From a virus, in the IMG/VR virus record IMGVR_UViG_3300014887_000059, positions 1 to 37,736 of that record: a DNA stretch of 37,736 nucleotides, one strand, 5' to 3'. The notes beneath the pieces are model-generated. The model saw nothing but the letters and a program-made list of their open reading frames with translations, searched no databases and was not told where the DNA came from. How positions within the stretch are numbered: position 1 is the stretch's first letter; every line of letters begins with the position of its first letter. Below, in pieces: positions 1-7,182 of the stretch. The position numbers and the translations under genes were made by a program.

Positions 1-78
1 CCTCGGTGGCGGCAACGCATAACCAGGGGCGAGCAGGTTTTCCAGCACCTCCTCCCGCTCCCCCTCACCGAGGCCTAA
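1..78 (+). CDS. possible C-terminal end of an upstream gene (partial)
   Basis: Frame 1 is open from the left edge to a TAA at 76-78 and would encode about 25 residues ending LPLPLTEA. The next gene starts 24 bases later behind a clear ribosome binding site, as expected if an upstream co-directional gene ends here. The stretch is unusually C-rich compared with its neighbours and is too short to recognise. It could equally be untranslated leader. The assignment is weak. Confidence 0.3.
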   Translation, partial: PRWRQRITRGEQVFQHLLPLPLTEA

Positions 79-101
79 CTTCTTTTTCAAGGGAGGTTCC
101 G

Positions 102-368
102 ATGCGTACCGAAGTAGTTTCGCTGGGTCGTAGAAACATCCAGATGGCAGATGGTATGGCGAACGCCGAAGAGGTCTACAATGCAATCTGCGATCGGCTT
201 GAGAGGGGTGACATTCCAGTTCGTGACCGTCATGGGCATTTGCTGGGGTTCATTAAAGAGGCGGTGTTCAGAGATGGTGAAGTGTTTGTTAAGATTCAAT
301 TACTCCAAGGAGGTTCTCATGTTGGAGCAGAAGATTCTGGAACTCCTGGTACAATGGTTCAAGAATAA
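102..368 (+). CDS. hypothetical protein, 88 aa
   Basis: I do not recognise this protein. The ATG at 102 is preferred over upstream in-frame codons because GGGAGG lies at 91-96, the right distance before it, and because the upstream extension is proline-rich and looks non-coding. The product starts MRTEVVSLGRR. Its middle is mixed and charged, with NAEEVYNAICDRLERGDI followed by a short beta-like stretch around DGEVFVKIQLL. No signal peptide or membrane segment is visible. The 3' end overlaps the next small gene by 50 bases in another frame. Its position just before the 7-deazaguanine genes suggests co-transcription with them but says nothing about function. Confidence 0.55.
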   Translation: MRTEVVSLGRRNIQMADGMANAEEVYNAICDRLERGDIPVRDRHGHLLGFIKEAVFRDGEVFVKIQLLQGGSHVGAEDSGTPGTMVQE

Positions 369-483
369 CGGAGATTTGAACTACTTTGACAAACTTAGCA
401 CCGGTTGGGTGATCGACGGAATATATGACTTGGAGGATCTTGCAGCGTTCCTGGCTGAGCACTTAGAAAAGGAGGTAGCATGA
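319..483 (+). CDS. hypothetical small protein, 54 aa
   Basis: This is a short gene starting at the ATG at 319, which is preceded by AAGGAGG at 307-313. The product, beginning MLEQKILELLVQWF, reads as a small helical, acidic protein rich in Leu, Glu and Asp. It ends with a predicted helix around LEDLAAFLAEHLEKEV. It has no recognisable domain, cysteine motif or membrane segment. Its stop codon overlaps the queD start (ATG at 480), which suggests translational coupling to the que operon. A much longer in-frame extension back to 151 has no good ribosome binding site and overlaps the upstream gene. Confidence 0.55.
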   Translation: MLEQKILELLVQWFKNNGDLNYFDKLSTGWVIDGIYDLEDLAAFLAEHLEKEVA

Positions 484-857
484 AGCAGTGGATGCGTGAC
501 GCAAGGGTGCAAATTGCGGTCGTTGAAAGGTTCAGTGCAGCTCATCATCTGCCTGGACACCCAAAGTGTGGCAAAGTGCATGGTCACAATTACAGGGTGA
601 TGGTCAAGTTACGAGCGCACATTTCGGAGCTCGGTGAAAACGGGATGTTAGCAGATTTTGGGAAAGTGAAGAAGACTCTGCGGAAGGTGCTTGTGAAGTA
701 TGACCATTCGGACTTGAACGAGAGGATTGAGGTGCCGACCGTCGAAAATCTAGCTATTCGTTTGTTAGTGGAAATGAGGCATTACTTCCCTCAAGTGTAT
801 GCAATCAAAATTTGGGAGACGGAGGACTCATGGTGCGAGGTCAGTCTGCCTGGTTAA
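480..857 (+). CDS. queD: 6-carboxy-5,6,7,8-tetrahydropterin synthase (QueD)
   Basis: QueD converts 7,8-dihydroneopterin triphosphate to 6-carboxytetrahydropterin, the second step of preQ0 synthesis from GTP. The 125-aa product has the usual family length and the PTPS-fold signatures. These are the zinc ligands in FSAAHHL (H22 or H23) and HGHNY (H34 and H36), the catalytic Cys in PKCGKVHGHN (C30), the DH pair in YDHSDLN (D75-H76), PTVEN and the late Glu in WETE (E113). AAGGAGG stands just before the ATG at 480. It begins a tight operon with queE, queC and folE2, so the product most likely feeds DNA modification by the DpdA-like enzyme encoded at 7666. All key residues appear intact. Confidence 0.93.
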   Translation: MKQWMRDARVQIAVVERFSAAHHLPGHPKCGKVHGHNYRVMVKLRAHISELGENGMLADFGKVKKTLRKVLVKYDHSDLNERIEVPTVENLAIRLLVEMRHYFPQVYAIKIWETEDSWCEVSLPG

Positions 858-1414
858 TTACAACCGGCTCTGGGGCTGCAGAGCCTGGGCGAGAAGCCCT
901 AGAAGCCCACACGCGTAAGCCGTGGGAACAGCCACGGGTTGAGAGAGACAGTAGTGAGATCGCCCGCTGCTGCAAGTTTTTGGGGCAAAAGATCAACAGG
1001 CTCTTCGTTAAGCGTCCCCTGGATGTGGTGATCATGTTAGATGGTGGAGTGTGGTTCGGTTTGGAAGTGCTGAAGTATGTTAAAAACGTGAGAGTACATT
1101 TTGCCAAAGCGCAATCGTACCGAGGTACTGAACCCGGACCTTTGCGTTGGGTCTTGATTCCTCAAGTAACGCCAGATGTAGTGTTTGACGACATTGCAGA
1201 CACAGGTGAAACGGTTCGGGCAATTAAGCAACTGTGGCCGACGTGTAAGGTGTGTACGCTGTTCAAGCGCTACAATTGCAAGTATCCTCCGGATTTGTAT
1301 GGGTTTGAGGTGCAGCACGACTATTTCCTTGTCGGGTTTGGGTTGGACTGGCATGGAACGCTACGCAACTTGTCGTCAGTGTACTACATTCAGGAGGAGA
1401 GCGATGGTAGTTAA
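830..1414 (+). CDS. HPRT-like purine phosphoribosyltransferase
   Basis: This is a type I phosphoribosyltransferase, which joins a purine base to PRPP to make a nucleotide. The PRPP-binding signature VVFDDIADTGETV (residues 117-129) is clear. The C-terminal block DYFLVGFGLDWHGTLRN resembles the HPRT C-terminal block that ends in a DYN-x-x-RNL type motif, and a central Ser-Tyr loop (KAQSYRGT, 93-100) is also present. I chose the ATG at 830, with GGAGG at 821-825, giving 194 aa; a TTG at 812 is less likely. The first 37 residues match nothing I know. The gene overlaps the end of queD and the start of queE, so it is co-translated with the preQ0 pathway. It may salvage guanine or hypoxanthine, or it may act on a deazapurine. 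Substrate choice cannot be read from the sequence. Confidence 0.8.
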   Translation: MVRGQSAWLITTGSGAAEPGREALEAHTRKPWEQPRVERDSSEIARCCKFLGQKINRLFVKRPLDVVIMLDGGVWFGLEVLKYVKNVRVHFAKAQSYRGTEPGPLRWVLIPQVTPDVVFDDIADTGETVRAIKQLWPTCKVCTLFKRYNCKYPPDLYGFEVQHDYFLVGFGLDWHGTLRNLSSVYYIQEESDGS

Positions 1415-2060
1415 TGAGATTTTTGTATCACTGCAAGGAGAGGGAAGGTATGTAGGCGAACCTTGTGTCTTTGTTCGCTTTGCCGGTTGCAACCTTCACT
1501 GTCCGTGGTGTGACTCCAAGTATGCATGGGAGGATGGATACTCAATGTCGCCAGAGTCCGTCTTTACGACTGCCGTACAGATGGGTTTAAGGCATGGATG
1601 TCGTTGGGTAGTGCTAACGGGCGGTGAGCCTCTTGCGCAAACGCACCAAGAGCTTATAGAGGTCATCGCGGCTGTTAGGGAGGAAGGACTGGATGTGCAG
1701 ATTGAAACTAACGGACTGTTGTGGGAGCCGTGGAGTGAGGTGCACTGGAATGTCAGTCCAAAGTTATGGTGTATAGATCGTTATCCGAAATTCCTTTGGG
1801 AGTACTGGTCGAAGTTCTCGAAGTTCGCGGACCTTGATTTAAAGTTTGTCGTCAAAACCGAAGACGACGTCACGGTCGTCAAACGTTTGGTTGAAACTTA
1901 CCAGTTCGACTTAAGTTGTGTGTACCTGATGCCTCAAGCAGCTAGCAGGGACGAGTATCTGTCTTTGGCACCGAAGGTATGGGAGTGGTGTACAAAATAC
2001 GGATACCGTTTCGGCACGAGAGAACACATTGTGTTGTTTGACCAAAGGAGGGGCGTATGA
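1404..2060 (+). CDS. queE: 7-carboxy-7-deazaguanine synthase (QueE), radical SAM
   Basis: QueE is a radical-SAM enzyme that contracts 6-carboxytetrahydropterin to 7-carboxy-7-deazaguanine. The 218-aa product starts MVVNEIFVSLQGEG, a typical QueE opening in which the substrate-binding QGEG is recognisable. The iron-sulfur cluster motif is C29-x3-C33-x2-C36, followed by DSKYAWE. LTGGEPL (71-77) is the SAM-binding GGE motif, and IETNG and NVSPK follow in the expected order. The ATG at 1404 is preceded by AGGAGGAG. A long in-frame extension upstream to 1185 is only the shadow of the HPRT gene. The enzyme is oxygen-sensitive, consistent with the anaerobic reductase encoded downstream. Confidence 0.94.
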   Translation: MVVNEIFVSLQGEGRYVGEPCVFVRFAGCNLHCPWCDSKYAWEDGYSMSPESVFTTAVQMGLRHGCRWVVLTGGEPLAQTHQELIEVIAAVREEGLDVQIETNGLLWEPWSEVHWNVSPKLWCIDRYPKFLWEYWSKFSKFADLDLKFVVKTEDDVTVVKRLVETYQFDLSCVYLMPQAASRDEYLSLAPKVWEWCTKYGYRFGTREHIVLFDQRRGV

Positions 2061-2677
2061 AGGCTTTAATTGGATTCAGTGGCGGCATCGACAGTTTGGC
2101 GTTAGCGTATCGTCTGACTCAGCTGGGCTACAATGTACATGGGGTGTACTTTCGGTATGGTCAACGGGATGAAGAGCTGAACAAGTACACAAGTTGGAGT
2201 TTGGCTCAGCAATTGGGCATGCCTTACCGGGAAGTTGTGTTGCCAAAGTTGAAGTCAAACGTGTTGACGGACGGAAGAGGGGGCATTCCGGAGACATGGA
2301 CGCCTCAGTATATCGTTCCATTCCGAAACGGTTTGTTCCTCGCGTTGCTGGCGGCAATGGCGGAGGGTGAAGGGTTCTCTGCAATCGGCTTGGGTGTACA
2401 TCGTTCAGATCAAGCATGGCCTGACTGCCTGCCCCAATTTTATGATATGTTTTCGAGGTTGCTAGGTCTTGCTCAATGTAACTTAAAGGTATTCACTAAT
2501 TTGCCGTTTGGAAAGAGTCAGCTTGTGAGGATGCTGTATGAAGCTGGGGAACCGTGGCGTTCGTTATTGTACCAAACACGGTCGTGTTATTTCACCGAAC
2601 CACCTTGCGGCAAATGCGTTGCGTGCCAAGAGCGTCGTAAGGCTTTTGAGGAGGTAGGCGTTCCGCTGGAGGGATAA
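2057..2677 (+). CDS. divergent QueC-like PP-loop enzyme
   Basis: This is an ATP-pyrophosphatase (PP-loop) protein of the QueC family, 206 aa, overlapping queE as ATGA. It keeps the PP-loop SGGIDS (8-13), VPFRNG (87-92), an Asp-Cys motif in WPDCLPQF, and four zinc cysteines (C177, C184, C187, C190). It departs from canonical QueC where the family usually has a Glu-x-Asp followed by YPDC: this protein reads GVHRSDQAWPDC. The stretch before the zinc site is also unusual, with LYQTRSCY in place of the typical LTWSCY. A second, more canonical QueC lies only 310 bases downstream. One of the two may therefore perform a different step, such as amidation or later tailoring of the deazaguanine. The family assignment is firm; the exact reaction is not. 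Confidence 0.85.
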   Translation: MKALIGFSGGIDSLALAYRLTQLGYNVHGVYFRYGQRDEELNKYTSWSLAQQLGMPYREVVLPKLKSNVLTDGRGGIPETWTPQYIVPFRNGLFLALLAAMAEGEGFSAIGLGVHRSDQAWPDCLPQFYDMFSRLLGLAQCNLKVFTNLPFGKSQLVRMLYEAGEPWRSLLYQTRSCYFTEPPCGKCVACQERRKAFEEVGVPLEG

Positions 2678-3054
2678 TGCGACAGTGGTTTGCGATCGCT
2701 TTGATTGTATTGTCGTGCTCAAAGGGCTCAGTGCCGGTGGACTCTCACTGGGTCTATGTAGGTTTGGTCAACAAAGTACAGTACTTTGAGCTGGTTGATT
2801 GTTTGGGAAAGAGTTACCCGATAACTGCACTACACACTTCACGGTCTGTCGTTCACATTTTGGGCTTCTACCAAATTAGTTTTGGTGCGAGGGTGTATGT
2901 GACGCAGCAGGGTGACTCACTTAAGGTTGAGTGGCAAGGACGTAGGGTAGTGTTTGACAAGTTTGTCTTAACGAAAGGAGGTACAGATGAAAGTCGTATG
3001 CCTGATGAGCGGCGGTCTCGACTCAACGGTAGCTGCGGCGTTAGCGATCCGTAA
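2677..3054 (+). CDS. small putative lipoprotein, 125 aa
   Basis: The product begins with a short hydrophobic signal and a lipobox, MRQWFAIALIVLSCSKGS, with the lipidated Cys at position 14. The mature part is beta-rich, for example HWVYVGLVNKVQYFELVDCLG. No catalytic motif is visible. The ATG overlaps the stop of the preceding queC-like gene as TAATG, and the 3' end overlaps the next queC by 68 bases. It is odd to find an exported lipoprotein inside a nucleotide-pathway operon. It may be a moron-type gene, for instance for superinfection exclusion as some phage lipoproteins are, but that is inference. The last 20 or so residues lie in the overlap and may be of little importance. Confidence 0.6.
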   Translation: MRQWFAIALIVLSCSKGSVPVDSHWVYVGLVNKVQYFELVDCLGKSYPITALHTSRSVVHILGFYQISFGARVYVTQQGDSLKVEWQGRRVVFDKFVLTKGGTDESRMPDERRSRLNGSCGVSDP

Positions 3055-3652
3055 GTATGGGGTAGATCAGGTGGCATCACTGCACATTTCGTACGGACAG
3101 CAGACGAGCTCGCGTGAACTTGAAGCGTGGTTGGATGTTTGCTCTGCTCTCAGGATTCCGCACTCGAACCGGTTTCATACAACTTTGCACCTTGAGCGAA
3201 GCTTTTCTGAGCTGACCAAGAGGAATGGAGACGTACGGTACGACCCTACGAAGAGGATACCCCAAACATATGTGCCATTTCGCAATGGTGTGGCGGCATC
3301 CGTTGCTGCACACTATGCGGACGGCTTGGGTGCCGATCTCGTTGTCATTGGAGTTCATGAGGCCGATTCTCGCTATCCAGACTGTAACCGCCAATTTGTG
3401 ATGTCTTTGAGCCGAGCGTTTAGTGAAGGAACTGCGCACAAAGTGCAACTTTGGGCACCACTCATCGACTATACCAAAGCAGAGATTGTGCAAGTCGGAG
3501 TTGAGATCGGTGCCCCACTGGAGCTTACGTGGAGTTGCTACGGAGACAACCGTTTGGCGTGCGGTGAATGCGAAAGCTGTATAACGCGTTACCGTGCGTT
3601 CAAAAAAGCCGGCTACATTGATCCGATACGATACAGGAGGGTGCCAGAATGA
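2987..3652 (+). CDS. queC: 7-cyano-7-deazaguanine (preQ0) synthase QueC
   Basis: QueC uses ATP and ammonia to turn 7-carboxy-7-deazaguanine, through an amide intermediate, into preQ0. The 221-aa product is canonical. It has the PP-loop SGGLDS (8-13), VPFRNG (96-101), GVHEADSRYPDCNRQF (122-137), KAEIVQVG, and LTWSCYG with four zinc cysteines (C184, C192, C195, C198). AAAGGAGGTACAG precedes the ATG at 2987, inside the 3' end of the lipoprotein gene. Together with folE2, queD and queE it completes a GTP-to-preQ0 route. No queF is present in the window, so conversion to preQ1 is not supported here. Confidence 0.92.
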   Translation: MKVVCLMSGGLDSTVAAALAIRKYGVDQVASLHISYGQQTSSRELEAWLDVCSALRIPHSNRFHTTLHLERSFSELTKRNGDVRYDPTKRIPQTYVPFRNGVAASVAAHYADGLGADLVVIGVHEADSRYPDCNRQFVMSLSRAFSEGTAHKVQLWAPLIDYTKAEIVQVGVEIGAPLELTWSCYGDNRLACGECESCITRYRAFKKAGYIDPIRYRRVPE

Positions 3653-4440
3653 TTCCAGATGTTCAGTCAGGTTCTTCTCGGATTCGCCAGTACTTGAAGA
3701 AGGTTGGAGTGCGTAATGTAGAGGTACCGCTAAAGTACGGAGTTGGTTCCTTCAGCGTTTATACAGATTTGGCTCCGGACGTAAGGGGTTCACATCTGTC
3801 GCGGTTGGTGGAGTTCGTAGAGCGTTTGTCTGGACAGGACTTGGACAGCCTGCCGCAGAGTGTAGACTCTATGATGAAGGATTTACGTGACTCGCTGAAG
3901 TGTGAGCTGGTGTATGTGAAGTGCCGCACGAAGTTTCCGTTTCGTGTTGCGGCGCCCCAAACATCTAGGGAAGGGTGGATGTACGCGAAAGTAACTCTCG
4001 ATATGGTTGGACGGCCGGACACTCCTACAGTTTGTGACTGGACTGTAGAGGTGCCGATCACAACTGCATGTCCATGTTCCTTGGAGTTAGTTCGTTTTTC
4101 TGGCAAGCAGGGGATTCCGCACAGCCAACGTGGGTTGGCGCGAGTGACTGTACGGACGTCGGTTGAGGAGACTGAGGTTGTTGCACGTCTGACTCAGCTG
4201 GTGCGGGACACAGTAGTAGCACCGTATCCCGTGCTGAAACGTGTGGACGAGCTCGAGTTCGCTTTAAAACTCCACAAAACGCCGATGTTTGTTGAGGATG
4301 CGGCACGTCTGTTGCATAACCGGCTCGACAAAGAGGATTGGGTTCAGGACTTTGTTGTAGTTGTTGAAACATTTGAGAGCATCCACCCGCACAACGCAGT
4401 AGCCGTTACGTGTAAGGGGGTTCAGTATGGGTTACGATGA
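3649..4440 (+). CDS. folE2: GTP cyclohydrolase FolE2 (type IB)
   Basis: FolE2 converts GTP to 7,8-dihydroneopterin triphosphate, the entry step of preQ0 synthesis, and often works with metals other than zinc. The 263-aa product has the family signatures in order: SVYTDLAPDVRGSHLSRL near residue 45, PITTACPCSLE with the catalytic Cys, HSQRG, FVEDAARLL, and the C-terminal ETFESIHPHNA. The start overlaps the stop of queC. It is not the more common FolE (type IA) that many 7-deazaguanine phages carry. No truncation or missing key residue is seen. It is probably expressed as one unit with queD, queE and queC. Confidence 0.92.
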   Translation: MIPDVQSGSSRIRQYLKKVGVRNVEVPLKYGVGSFSVYTDLAPDVRGSHLSRLVEFVERLSGQDLDSLPQSVDSMMKDLRDSLKCELVYVKCRTKFPFRVAAPQTSREGWMYAKVTLDMVGRPDTPTVCDWTVEVPITTACPCSLELVRFSGKQGIPHSQRGLARVTVRTSVEETEVVARLTQLVRDTVVAPYPVLKRVDELEFALKLHKTPMFVEDAARLLHNRLDKEDWVQDFVVVVETFESIHPHNAVAVTCKGVQYGLR

Positions 4441-4897
4441 TGAACAGTTCTACGTAGGAGAAGTATGGGAGGTTCCCAAAGTAATGGTGATGGTAGATCA
4501 GGTCGGGGCAAAGTTGCCTACAAAGGGTTACGCCGATGACGTTGGATGGGATTTGTACAGTCTTAAGTCAATCAAGTTGAAGCCACTTGAGATAGCGGAA
4601 GTACCTACCGGTTTGCGAATCTGTATTCCTGAAGGGTTCTACGCGCAAACCGCACCGCGCAGCAGCGGAGCCAAGAGAGGACTGATGCCTCTTTTGACGG
4701 TGTTCGACGCAGGCTACACTGGACCTTTGGCGCCGTTAGTCGTCAACCTGTCGAAAAAGACTTTGAAGATTGAAGAGGGAGAAAAATTTTGTCAGCTGAT
4801 CATAGGTGCAGTCATTCCGGTCAAGTGGGAGTTAGTTGACTTACTCCCTGAAACTCAAAGAGGTGCAAAACGTTATGGTTCGACGGGGAGGCGATGA
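4427..4897 (+). CDS. dut: dUTPase (trimeric, Dut family)
   Basis: The enzyme hydrolyses dUTP to dUMP and pyrophosphate, keeping uracil out of DNA and supplying dUMP. The 156-aa product shows all five trimeric dUTPase motifs: DDVGWDLYS (motif 1), PRSSGAKRGL (2), VFDAGYTGPLAP (3), EKFCQLII (4) and the C-terminal RGAKRYGSTGR (5). Motif 2 carries the nucleophile-orienting Ser, and motif 3 has the catalytic Asp. The start is taken at 4427 behind GGGGG, overlapping the end of folE2. It overlaps the polymerase gene, whose product has its own uracil-recognition domain, so both genes deal with uracil in phage DNA. Confidence 0.93.
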   Translation: MGYDDEQFYVGEVWEVPKVMVMVDQVGAKLPTKGYADDVGWDLYSLKSIKLKPLEIAEVPTGLRICIPEGFYAQTAPRSSGAKRGLMPLLTVFDAGYTGPLAPLVVNLSKKTLKIEEGEKFCQLIIGAVIPVKWELVDLLPETQRGAKRYGSTGRR

Positions 4898-7182
4898 TGT
4901 ACCTTAGCCAGTGCAAAAGTTGTCCACTGTACCAAAAAGAAAGACCTATCCCAGGCAGGTGGTCAAACCCGCCTAGCGAACCTGGGCAGATGATGTTTGT
5001 AGCCGAGTCTCCCGGACCCGAAGAAGTCAAGCAGGGGAAGGTACTCATTGGTCCAAGTGGTCAATGTTTGAGCTATTGGATTCGTAAGGTCGGGATCGCG
5101 TGTGGAGTTTACCTTACGAACGTAAGCAAGTGTCCGGCCAAGGGTAACACGTTAGGGGTGACCGCAGACAAATGCTTCCCATGGTTGTTACGCGAAATAC
5201 ATATTTACAAACCAAAGGTTGTAGTCGCTCTAGGAGCGGTGTCTGCTTCGGCTTTGTTGGGGTCGCAGGTTAAGATTACCGAGCAAAGAGGAAAGGTGTT
5301 TGACTTAGGTTCTTTCAAGCTTGTTTTGACTATACACCCAGCGTACATACTTCGAAACTGGGAAGAGACGCCTTTGTTTGTTCGGGATCTCCAAATTGCA
5401 TGGGAAGTATACCAAGGGAAGGAAATTGAAGTAAGAGAACCTGAGGTACGTATCATCAGGGACCCAGGCAAGCTGTTGCGTGTGTTACAGGACTTGCCAG
5501 AAGTAGTGTCTTTGGACGTAGAAACGACTGGATTCGACTGGACAAGGGATAAGTTAGTGTCTTGTGCGGTGGCAGTGAGCTCGGACGTAGTGTACGCGTT
5601 TCCGTGGGACATCGTAGACGTCGAAACGTTCCGCGACGCTTTGTGTAGAAGGAAGTTAGTAATGCATAACGCGTCCTTTGACACTAACTTCCTTTACGCA
5701 AATGGAGTGGATGTACTCGACCAGGTGTACTATGACACGATGGTGGCTGCGCACTTGTTAGAGGAAAACGTTTCGGCATCCTTGACTACTGCTGGATCTT
5801 TGTTCTGTGACGTACAGATGGATCTTTCTTACGAGGCGCAGTTCAAAAAAGGAATACGATGGAAGGACCTGAAGGACAGCGACGAGCTTCTGACGTACAA
5901 CGCGAAGGATGCTGTTCTGACTTTCAGAGTATACGAAGCAACGCAGAGGAGGTTGCAAGAGCAAGGGCTCAACTCGTTGTTTGACTTTCAGATGTACTTG
6001 GTTCGTACGTTGACTAGGGTCGAGAGGAGAGGGGTTCTGATCGACGTTGCAAGGCTGGAGGAGCTTGACAGACAGGTAGCGTTGCAGCTTGACGCTCTCA
6101 AGCAGCGGATGTTTGACATTGCAGGACACGAGTTTAACGTGAACTCTCCTGCACAGTTGTCAAAAATCCTGTACGAGCATCTGAAGCTTCCGGTACTCAA
6201 TAGAACGCCAACTGGCAACCCCTCAACGAACGTCGCAACCTTAGAAAAGCTTGCACCTCAATCAGAGTTCGTGCGTCTCCTGTTGGACTATCGGAAACTT
6301 GTGAAGGTAAAGTCTACTTTCTTAGGCGGAAGCGAAGGGGATAAGGGGCTCAAGCGGTACATTGCTACGGACGGAAGGGTTCACACTAGTTTCAATATTG
6401 CTGGAACCGTTACGGGGAGGTTATCTTCTTCACGTCCAAACCTCCAGCAAATTCCTGAGCGCGGTCCAGTCAATGTACGGGAGATCTTTGTGGCCCCTGA
6501 AGGTTGGAAGCTGATAGTTGCCGACTTCGATCGGGCGGAGCTGTACTGTGCAGCTTACTACGCGAGGGACGCTTTGCTGCACTCGAACTTACGTCAGGAG
6601 GACTTTCACAGGTACACAGCGTCGCGCATTTTCAGAAAACCGATGGAGGAGGTAACGGACGACGAAAGGTTCGCTGCCAAGACCATCACGTTTGGAATTT
6701 TGTATGGACGCGGTCCGTCGTCGATCGCTGAGCAACTGGACATAAGTACGAGCGAAGCACGTCAGCTGTTATACAAATTCTTTGACACCTATAAGGATTT
6801 AGCTGTTTGGACTCGGAGGATTAAGGAGATTGTTAGGTCTTTCGGACAGCTTCGAAATATCTTCGGAAGACGTCGTAGGTTCTGGGGCACTCAGTTTGCG
6901 CTTCCTGCAGTACGTGCAGCGATCGAAAGGCAGGCGCTAAACTTTTTGCCCCAGTCGACGGCCTCTGACATGTGCTGCGCTGCAGCCGTTGACATTGACA
7001 TCGAGTTTCGTAGGAGGGGCATGCGTTCGGGTATTGTACTGTTGGTGCACGACTCGATCGTCGTCGAGTCGCCTGAGGAAGAGGTCGAGGAGGCTGCAGC
7101 GATCGTCAAGTCGTGTATGGAGAAGCCAAGAAAAGGTTTGCAGATTCCAGTACACGTTGAGGTTGGACGGAGGTGGGCGTAA
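4894..7182 (+). CDS. DNA polymerase A with N-terminal family-4 UDG domain and 3'-5' exonuclease
   Basis: This 762-aa replicative polymerase has three domains. Residues 1-175 resemble a family-4 (iron-sulfur) uracil-DNA glycosylase, with four candidate cluster cysteines (C7, C10, C80, C94), a motif-A-like AESPGPEEVKQGK and a HPAYILR motif near 148. Residues 200-370 are a DnaQ-like exonuclease with DVETTG (D208, E210), HNASFDTNFL (D263) and YNAKDA (D339). Residues 370-762 are a family A polymerase. Motif A is VADFDRAELY (D544, E549). Motif B has K596 and F600, ending FGILYG. Motif C is LLVHDSIVVE (D720), where Ser replaces the usual Glu of HDE. Phage SPO1 polymerase is a known case of a UDG-like N-terminus. 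Whether the glycosylase is active cannot be told by eye. Confidence 0.93.
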   Translation: MMYLSQCKSCPLYQKERPIPGRWSNPPSEPGQMMFVAESPGPEEVKQGKVLIGPSGQCLSYWIRKVGIACGVYLTNVSKCPAKGNTLGVTADKCFPWLLREIHIYKPKVVVALGAVSASALLGSQVKITEQRGKVFDLGSFKLVLTIHPAYILRNWEETPLFVRDLQIAWEVYQGKEIEVREPEVRIIRDPGKLLRVLQDLPEVVSLDVETTGFDWTRDKLVSCAVAVSSDVVYAFPWDIVDVETFRDALCRRKLVMHNASFDTNFLYANGVDVLDQVYYDTMVAAHLLEENVSASLTTAGSLFCDVQMDLSYEAQFKKGIRWKDLKDSDELLTYNAKDAVLTFRVYEATQRRLQEQGLNSLFDFQMYLVRTLTRVERRGVLIDVARLEELDRQVALQLDALKQRMFDIAGHEFNVNSPAQLSKILYEHLKLPVLNRTPTGNPSTNVATLEKLAPQSEFVRLLLDYRKLVKVKSTFLGGSEGDKGLKRYIATDGRVHTSFNIAGTVTGRLSSSRPNLQQIPERGPVNVREIFVAPEGWKLIVADFDRAELYCAAYYARDALLHSNLRQEDFHRYTASRIFRKPMEEVTDDERFAAKTITFGILYGRGPSSIAEQLDISTSEARQLLYKFFDTYKDLAVWTRRIKEIVRSFGQLRNIFGRRRRFWGTQFALPAVRAAIERQALNFLPQSTASDMCCAAAVDIDIEFRRRGMRSGIVLLVHDSIVVESPEEEVEEAAAIVKSCMEKPRKGLQIPVHVEVGRRWA

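Noticed and set aside
1185-1403. N-terminal extension of queE
   Set aside because: It is the HPRT gene read in another frame; the ATG at 1404 has a proper ribosome binding site and begins the conserved QueE sequence.
480-4440. preQ1 riboswitch controlling the que genes
   Set aside because: There is no leader of sufficient length before queD, and no recognisable preQ1 aptamer between the overlapping genes.
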